64,000 nt of DNA from Fremontodendron californicum (Eukaryota > Streptophyta > Magnoliopsida > Malvales > Malvaceae). Below, in pieces: positions 56,987-64,000 of the stretch. The position numbers and the translations under genes are program-made. Location: positions 10,158,501 through 10,222,500 of the forward strand of contig JAULJL010000011.1 in the NCBI GenBank assembly GCA_030761205.1, read 5' to 3'. The notes under the pieces are model-generated. The model worked only from the letters and a program-made list of their open reading frames with translations. It was not told the DNA's origin and did no database searches. Position 1 is the stretch's first letter. Each line of letters begins with the position of its first letter.

Positions 56987-59332
56987 ATGAGTGAATCAAG
57001 CCTTAAGAAAAGAGTCTATTGTTGTTGTCATATTGATCGTGAGCTCTTGATTGTTAATGGCGACTCTATAGAATATCGAGGTGGAAGAACAGTGGGTGTG
57101 ATGATCGATGAAAACACTAGTTTTGAAGAATTAGTGCATCAAGTTGGGGAAAAATTAGGGAAGAGTGTTGTTGGTCATGTATTTAGATATACATTGGAGT
57201 TTAACAAAACAAGCTAATTGATTTGGTGAATGATGCCGGTTTGGAAGATTTGATAAATTTTACTGATCGGTTATGCAATTTGTATATATTTCGAACTGAA
57301 GTGATTGAATCTGCCAACGACAATGACAGAAATATAGTGCATCATTCGAACCAAGATCTGTTATGGTAAGAAATATAAAGGCTTTTAAACATCAAAGTAT
57401 ATAATTGCGTTACGTCTTAATCATCTTTTTTTTTTTTCTATAATTGCAGTGGGGTTATTGAGAATGAAGACATAAGTGGAAACTATTATGAGAGGGAATG
57501 TAATGTAGGTTCTTCCGTTGAATGTTCTACTTCGAAGATATCTGGTGTTATTGTTGAATGTACTGTTGTGAAAAAAAATCAGTTTGCAAGCGAAATTTGG
57601 AAAGATCACATTATTGGCAGCGGTCAGAAATTCAAAGATGCATCTGTTTTTAGGCTGGGTCTTTATCAATTTAGTATTGCGAATGGATTTGTGTATAAGT
57701 TTAAGAAGAATAGTAAGTCTTTTATTAGTGTGGACTGTAAGGCTGAAGGCTGTCCTTAGCATTTAACTGCTTTGAAGATGCGGTCTACGGAGTTTATGGT
57801 TGTGGGGACATTTATAAATGTGCACAACCACTGTGCGCAAGATGCAATACAAAGTAGACCTTCTTCGAAGTCAAAATTTGTTGCTGCCATCATTTCAGAG
57901 AAAATGTTTGCAACCGAACACAATGCCACATCAAATTTGAGCTGCATTAGAATCTGAATGTGGAATTCCAGTGACCTACTAGCAAGATTGGGCATGCAAA
58001 GAGCAATCCATGAAGTTGCTGCATTGGAAAGTCGAGGACTCGTACAAATTAGTTCCATGGTTGTATGAGCAAATCAAAGATGCTGACCCCCAAAGTGTCG
58101 TAATCTGCACTTATGATAATGGTAATCATTTTAAGCAATTGTTTATCGCTTATGGATGCTCAATTATTGGTTTTTTGAATGGGTGTCGAGGGTTGATTTT
58201 TATTGATGGTTGCCATTTGAGTGGACCTTATAAAGGGACGTTATTATCTGTTAGCTCAATAGATGCAAATAATCAGCTGTTCCCACTTGCATATGCAATT
58301 GTTAGCTCAGAAAGTTTAGAGAATTGGATGTGGTTCATGGAAATTTTAAAGTCAAATGTTACCAGAGATGTTTCGATAACCATTATTTCTGATAGGAACC
58401 AGAATATTGTCACTAGTGTTGGCAAAATATTTTGATCGGCTTGTCATGCTTATTGTTACAGACATATTGAGGAAAACTTTAGTGCTGAAGTTAGCAAATT
58501 GATGCATGGTGGAAAAAAGTGAAGGAGCAAGCCCTATAGTTGTTGGATGCAGTGGTTTATGCTAGACTTGAAGAGGATTACAATGTTGCATTCACAAATT
58601 TGACCATGTACAACAAAGAGCTAGGTGAATGGGTGTTAGATAATCAGCCAAAACATTGGCTCATGTCAAAATTCAGTCATCCTCGTTGGGATCACATTAC
58701 TAGCAACGTTGCAGAGTCTTTCAATGCATGGTTAGTCAAGGAGAGGCGACACCATCATTTCCCTCATCAATGAGCATAGAGAAAAATTGGCTAAAAAAAT
58801 TTATAAAGCTAAGTCTGATGTCAATAATTGAAAATATGGAGTTGGGTACAATGTTGAGGAAAAATTACTGGAGAGTATTGGAAGAAGTAAATACTTCCAT
58901 GTTTCTTGTTATAGCGATTTCACCGCTAAGGTAAGTCACGATAACAAAGACATTGTTGTTAACTTGAGTACTCGACAATGCATATGTTTAGGATGGCAAA
59001 GGAGTGGACTTCCTTGTGCCCATGCTTCTGCAGTCATTGAAGCAAAACATGGAGACATTTATCAGTTCGTTGATGATTGTTATAAGTCAACGAAATAGGA
59101 GTTGATTTATTCACTTACAATGGCTCCAGTTGAGACTCATAACTTGCCTGATTTCATCGTATCAGACAGCAGTCATTTATCGTTGAAGCCTCCTCTAACG
59201 AAGAGGCCACCAGGTTGACCAAAAGTCAAGCGCATTGAATCACAATTTATCAAGAAACGAGAAATTCATTCCTCTAAATGTAAGCAAATTGGTCACAATC
59301 GAGCTTCATGCAGATCGACAAATCCACTGTAA
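56987..59332 (+). pseudogene. MULE (Mutator-like) transposase, MURA type, broken
   Basis: Cut-and-paste DDE transposase. The ATG at 56987 opens a PB1-like N-terminus (MSESSLKKRVYCCCHIDREL). A frameshift follows near 57210, then a likely intron at 57366-57449. The MuDR DNA-binding region is FKDASVFRLGLYQF...VDCKAEGCP at 57630-57756. A TAG at 57757 and a shift near 57955 precede the catalytic part: FIDGCHLSGPYKG, TIISDRNQ and VAESFNAW supply the D, D and E. A further stop (58433) and shift (about 58515) break it. A SWIM zinc finger (CICLGWQRSGLPCAH, about 58980-59025) and a terminal zinc knuckle (CKQIGHNRASC, about 59278-59312) complete the layout before TAA at 59330. All domains are present in order, but the gene is dead. 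Confidence 0.88.
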
Positions 59333-59998
59333 AGCAATTGTAAGTTTTACACGACTAGTATTTAAATTTACTTTTTTTCTTTATGGTTACATGCCAAAAC
59401 TATATAACTTATATCTTCTTCATGTGTTAAATGCAGGTTCATGGTTACATACCTTACCTTTTGTAAAGGAGTTACAACTTTTTGTAAAGTCAAATGACAC
59501 TTTTTTCAACCCGACAGAAGAATATGAATGTTCGAGGTGCTATATTTTTTGTTGGAGCACCGAAATATGTTTGTAGGTTAGAAATTGAATGGTTCAACGT
59601 GCTATATTTTTTGTGAAAGCACTGAATCGATGTCTAATTCGTCGAACCTGCTCAAATGTCGCATTTTGCATGCCTTACATTTTGTACAGCTATGTATAGA
59701 CCATTTTTTGTATAATCGGTCTGTTGGATTTAGCTTGAGAAGCTTGAGAAGCTTTTGGGTTTAGGTGTGACTATTGTTTAGTCTAGTTTTTTCTTCTTAT
59801 TTCTGGTGTATGTAGCTTCCTTTTTGTACTCTGGTTGTAGGAAAATGTTGATGTTAATAGGACCATTGTACTTTGTAATTTTCTGTGTTGTCTGGAACAT
59901 CCTATTTTTGGAATGAATGAAACAAAATATCAAGTATCCAATTCTGTGTTTATGATATTAGTTGGATTTATTATTTTGTAGTGCTATGGACTTGGCCA
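59333..59998. other. Non-coding stretch between MULE gene and right array
   Basis: Probably the 3' untranslated part of the MULE transposase gene. A duplicated phrase (GTGCTATATTTTTTGT near 59540 and 59600) is the only structure seen. Confidence 0.4.
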
Positions 59999-60625
59999 GA
60001 AGACAATATGTACATTCCTGCTTATATGTACAACTAGGTAAAACAATATGTACATTTTTAGTTTCTCCTAAATTCAATCCTAAATCAACTGGAAATTAAT
60101 CCCCAATGCATTTAAATGACATATAGAACATCAATTTTAGTAAAAAAAAATTCAATAAAAAATTCCACTTATACATGGCCACAAGAAAATATGTACATTC
60201 CTGCATACTTATATGTACATTTAGGCTAAACAATATGTACATTTTTAGTTTATCCTAAATTCAACCGTAAATCAACTGGGTCTTAAAATATGATGCATTT
60301 AAATGACGTATAGAATATCAATTTTAGTAAATTTTTTTTAATAAACAATATAACTTATATGTACATGGCCACAAGACAATATGTACATTCCTGCATACTT
60401 ATATGTACATTAAGGCAAAACAAGATGTACTTTTTTAGTTTCTCCTAAATTCAACCCTAAATGAACTGGGAATTAATCCCCAATACATTTAAATGACGTA
60501 TAGAACATCAATTTTAATAAAAAAAATTAATAAAAAATATAACTTATATGTACATGACCACAAGACAATATGTACATTCCTACAAACTTATATGTACATT
60601 TAGGCAAAACAATATGTACATTTTA
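59999..60625. repeat. 183-190-bp tandem repeat with 22-bp-phased ATGTACAT sites (right of MULE)
   Basis: About 3.5 units open with AATATGTACATTCCTGC at 60005, 60188, 60378 and 60567. In each unit GTACAT sites lie 22 bp apart (for example 60361, 60383, 60405, 60427 and 60193, 60215, 60237), followed by TTTTTAGTTTCTCCTAAATT and AAATGACGTATAGAA. It is the counterpart of the left clusters. Confidence 0.9.
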
Positions 60626-60717
60626 TTTCATATTTCATTTGAACTTGATTTTACTAATTTTATTTATGTTTTTTATTTTTTATTTTTTTATTTTTTGCAG
60701 GTTTAATAAAAAAGAAT

Positions 60718-61045
60718 TTTGGAGCCGCGGCCACCGATGCCCTAAAATTATCAAAATGGGCAGTAACATAGAGCCGCGACACGGAAACAAAGTTTTAAAG
60801 ACAGAAAGTTAGCGTCGCGACGCCCTGAAATGGGCAGGAACTTATTGCCGTGGCTCCAAAAATAATATCCAAGACAGTAATTTGGCGCCGCGACGAAAGA
60901 CCGCGGTGCCTTAAAAAATAATTAGCAAGTTTATTGGGCGCCGCGGCAATGCCCGTGGCAGTGTAAAAACTTTTAAAATGGGCAAAAACATAGTGCCGCA
61001 GCACCCGAAAATACTAATTAGGGCAAGTACTTGACGCTGCGGCTC
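60718..61045. repeat. Degenerate GCCGCGG array, about 40-bp quasi-period
   Basis: GCCGCGG or one-base variants at about 60724, 60773, 60813, 60847, 60886, 60901, 60939, 60995 and 61035. Intervening phrases AAATGGGCAG.AACATA recur (60754, 60829, 60976). It is a sharp GC-rich island in AT-rich DNA. Confidence 0.75.
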
Positions 61046-61079
61046 CAGAAAATAAACGGGTTTTTTTTTTTTTTTTTAA

Positions 61080-61709
61080 AAACCTAACACCCATCAACTC
61101 CTTTTCTTTTTGTTGGCAGCCAATGTTTAAAAAACCCCAAATCTCTTAACCCTTCTTCTTCTCCAACATTTTTAATCTCTCTTTACAATCTCTTCTCTCC
61201 CAACTTTTTCCCAACATAATTATCCATTCTTATACACAATCCATTTTTGTCAATCTCACAGCTCTCATCTTTCCCAACAATCTTCTTCTCCATAACTCTT
61301 TCTCTCAATTTCTCACAACAACAACTTCACATCACTAATCTTCAAGCAAAGGAAATTTTTCACCCAAGTTTTAATTTCAAGTAAGTTTCTATTGTTTCTT
61401 TATATTTGTTGGTTGTTGTGGGTTGAGATTCAAAATTGGTGGTTATTGTTGATTGGTTTATTTGAGTATTCTGGAAAATCATGGAAATTTTGGACTGGGT
61501 TTTGTTGAATTATAGTGAAGATTGAAGAAATTGCTAGTGATGAAATTGTTTTTTTTTTTTGGGTGATGATTCGTCTCGAATTATAAATTGGTTGAGTGGA
61601 TAATTTAGGTGGGAATTGTAGAAGAATTTAAATATTGCTTTAGAGGTGTTTGCTTGGTTGAAGAAAATTATTGAACTTGGTTGATATTAACGAACTTAGA
61701 ACTACTATC
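61080..61709 (+). promoter_or_regulatory. Leader-like region with possible intron before transposon ORF
   Basis: 61080-61380 is a CT-rich, A-poor stretch with TTCTTCTCC words, like a plant 5' leader. It is followed by TCAA|GTAAGTTTC at 61380, a good splice donor. The ORF start at 61710 lies 330 bp on; the acceptor is not certain. Confidence 0.35.
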
Positions 61710-62792
61710 ATGGGACTGAAGAAGAAACTCAAGGCTAGCACTAGTAATCGAACTTTTGATATTAGTAAGTTCGTGTCCGAAGCGACAGTATTACGACATA
61801 CCAAATCTCTCCTCCAAAAAAGCCCTATTCCAGAGAGGGGATTGAATCTTGATCCGCGTCATCGTGAGTATCAACAGGTAATTAATTCGCGCAATTGGCA
61901 AAAATTTTGTGCTCCACCGCAATCCGCCGTGCTACCGGTGGTTAGAGAATTTTATGCTAATGTAGCCGAAGCAAGTGGTGATACGATTTTTGTCCGAGGA
62001 TGTCAAGTACCGTTTGATCCCCAGACAATTAATCAATATTACCAGACATTGAATATTGTGGATGATGACTTTAGTTGGTATTTGAATGGCCACATTGACA
62101 TGACTGTAGTCACAACACATTTATGCCCACAGGGGACTATTTGGAAAATATCCAAAGGGGAGCTTGTTTCGTTCAAGGCCAACACACTGGATAAAGAGGT
62201 TAAGGTGTGGATGTATTTTCTAGCGGACAATATGCTTCCATGTAAGCATGTTAGTGATGTGACCAAAGATAGAGCAATTATTCTCTATGCTATTACTACA
62301 GACACATCTATTGACAATTGGCCAGCTTATCTACAGGGCCGTAATGCATAGTGTTAGAACAACACGGGAGGGCCTATGGTTCCCCTCCTCAATCACTCGG
62401 CTGTGTGACCAGGCTGGTGTCCGATGGGATAATGGTGAAGAGTTGTTACATTGATGATACCATTATGTATCGTTTGACCTGAGAAATTGACTGTCCCCCC
62501 ACCCGGACCTGGTGCGAGTTCATCCTCAACCCCACAACCTCAGGAGTTAACCACGGCAGAGCGCATAACCAGACTTGAACTTCAAAATGCCCGACTTGAA
62601 CTTCAGAATGTGCATCACCTTGCATATCATGCCCATCAAACTGAATGCTTCAAAACTGTTGAGTAACTTATCCATCTTTGTGCTCGTCATATGGGTGCTG
62701 ACACGACCCAATATCCCACTATGCCACCACCACCACCACCTTTGGCTCCCTAGGAAGCGGAAAAAGAAGAGGAAGAAGACGAGGAAGATTAG
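61710..62792 (+). pseudogene. Plant transposon-associated protein ORF, frameshifted
   Basis: The ATG at 61710 opens MGLKKKLKASTSNRTFDISK, then ERGLNLDPRHREYQ, NSRNWQKFC, VLPVVREFYANVAEASGD, VRGCQVPFDPQTINQYY and HVSDVTKDRAIILYAI. This layout is the 'putative plant transposon protein' domain that occurs in many plant genomes. The frame ends at TAG 62349. The continuation in another frame is HSVRTTREGLWFPSSITRLC, then ERITRLELQNARLELQ (coiled coil), PPPPPPLAP and an acidic end EKEEEEDEED before TAG near 62790. So it has at least one frameshift and two stops. The parent element's class is uncertain; a TTTAAGTTTGGGGGG tract at 62830 resembles an LTR-element purine tract. Confidence 0.6.
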
Positions 62793-63630
62793 AACTGATT
62801 CGGCCAATCTAGGTGCTGACAATGTTTGATTTAAGTTTGGGGGGTGTTTATTTGTTTTTGGTTTTATTATGTTTTTTGTGTCCTATTTTTTCCCCTCTGG
62901 TTTATTATGCTATATTGAACCCATGTCCACTTCTAAATTTTATTTTAGTATTCAGTTCCACAACAATTTTGCATAACCAAGATTATATTGGACAAAATGC
63001 ATTTCAGCCTGAAATGAATGCAGTAAGCTCATGAAGAAAGATCTGTTGAAGCATTAGGGAAGTGAAAATGGAATTGAATAAGAGAAAAGAATAACATGTT
63101 CCTGTCTTGTGTTCCTCTTGCCAATCCATATGCCAATCCGTAACCCTAATTTCAAATTATAAGCATATAGCATATAAAGCACTGCCTTGTGCACATGTTC
63201 CTGTAATTCATGTTATCATACTTTGGCTAACATGAAGGGAGTCTAAGCAATCCTACTATTGTTCTAGAATTTCAAATTATGGTTGCCGGTGGCAGAGCAA
63301 GAAAACCAACGAGCTGTGAAACACCATGAAATTAGAAAACTGAATCAAACTTTAATAAAAAGCTTAAAGAAAATATACTAAGTAGTTATTTTTCACAATA
63401 ATGACTTCATTGTGGTGCTTTTCACTTAAATATCTTCCAAATTTTCATTCTAAAACCTAATATACAGCCTTTAGATCAATCCTACTATTCCCCAAACAGA
63501 TCACTTATATGTACAGCTCTAAAATCCTATATGTACATTCCTGCATTCCTAAATTCCTTTTGCAGCATGAAGCCTAAAAGGTTAAAACAACATAAACATT
63601 CATGAAACTGCAGAAAACACACAGCCATGT
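62793..63630. other. No recognised gene; isolated ATGTACAT sites near 63511
   Basis: Mostly non-coding. GTACAG at 63511 and GTACAT at 63533, 22 bp apart, within CTATATGTACATTCCTGCAT, repeat the unit of the array at 59999-60625. The rest may be the 3' untranslated region of a minus-strand gene. Confidence 0.4.
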
Positions 63631-63738
63631 TTAGAATCCACAAAGGTTGGACTTGCTCAGAACTTGCTCTTTTTCTGTATTTCTTGTATCCAAAATCAAC
63701 TTGGCAGCGAGCTGCAGACGGTACTTCTTTGCATCATC
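63631..63738 (-). CDS. Candidate last coding exon of a partial minus-strand gene
   Basis: On the minus strand, after TTTTTTTAG, an open stretch of 35 codons reads DDAKKYRLQLAAKLILDTRN and TEKEQVLSKSNLCGF before TAA (63631-63633). It looks like a charged, helical C-terminus with a good splice acceptor. The preceding exon would lie beyond the window. I do not recognise the family. Confidence 0.35.
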   Translation of the reverse strand, partial: DDAKKYRLQLAAKLILDTRNTEKEQVLSKSNLCGF

Positions 63739-64000
63739 CTAAAAAAATTATGTACAGTCATTAAAATTCTTTGCATTAGTGTTACAAAAAATACAAATAA
63801 TTTCTATGACAATCACCCGATTAAGCGGTGGACTGATTTGGCCAAACCAGGATTCTAAGTGCTTAATTAACAAAAAGCCCACAATCAGATGAACTGTAAG
63901 AGAAATGACAAAATATATTGCATCAATAGTAGTGATAACTAAAGAAACATGTATAACTGTTAAATGAATTAAAACTAAGAGATTACTCGTCATCTGATTG
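63739..64000. other. No recognised feature at window end
   Basis: AT-rich sequence. If the candidate exon at 63631-63738 is real, this is its upstream intron. Confidence 0.3.

Overview
This is an AT-rich plant (dicot-like) nuclear window. It has two intron-rich host genes with canonical GT-AG introns, and most of the rest is transposable-element sequence in several layers of decay. No organelle, bacterial or viral genome features were seen. Species cannot be assigned from the sequence alone.

Region 1 (1-14550) is the 3' part of a large Ty3/gypsy retrotransposon of the Tat/Ogre type on the + strand. It runs gag, protease, a 205-bp Ogre-style intron, reverse transcriptase, two RNase H domains and integrase, then a long 3' untranslated part with minisatellites, and a 5257-bp 3' LTR that is itself full of tandem repeats. 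The pol frame is broken by several in-frame stops. The 5' LTR lies outside the window.

Region 2 (16581-29065, - strand) is a complete SMG9-like gene (nonsense-mediated mRNA decay factor). Eight coding exons join without a frame error to 403 codons. Its 6.5-kb intron 2 carries several DNA transposons (hAT type, a 9-bp-TSD element, and an 802-bp element with 45-bp near-perfect inverted termini). Intron 6 holds a LINE 3' end.

Region 3 (29.1-38.5 kb) is the interval between two divergent genes. It is a mosaic: a Harbinger/Tourist-like MITE nested in a Helitron-like 5' end, tandem Helitron-like termini, an LTR joined to a broken minus-strand gypsy (gag-pro-RT with its primer binding site), a Mutator-type MITE with a perfect 9-bp TSD, and a hAT MITE.

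Region 4 (38521-47254, + strand) is a complete ALG1-like gene (TURAN in Arabidopsis), the first mannosyltransferase of dolichol-linked N-glycan assembly. Sixteen coding exons join to 476 codons plus stop.

Region 5 (47.3-64 kb) is accessory. It has MITEs, an LTR remnant, two exon fragments of the 26S proteasome subunit RPN9/PSMD13, a broken MULE (Mutator-like) transposase gene, an inverted pair of hAT MITEs, and a decayed plant transposon-associated ORF preceded by a GCCGCGG-rich array. Clusters of the palindrome ATGTACAT, phased at 21-22 bp, lie on both sides of the MULE gene. That array, together with the captured proteasome exons, is the most unusual signal in the window.
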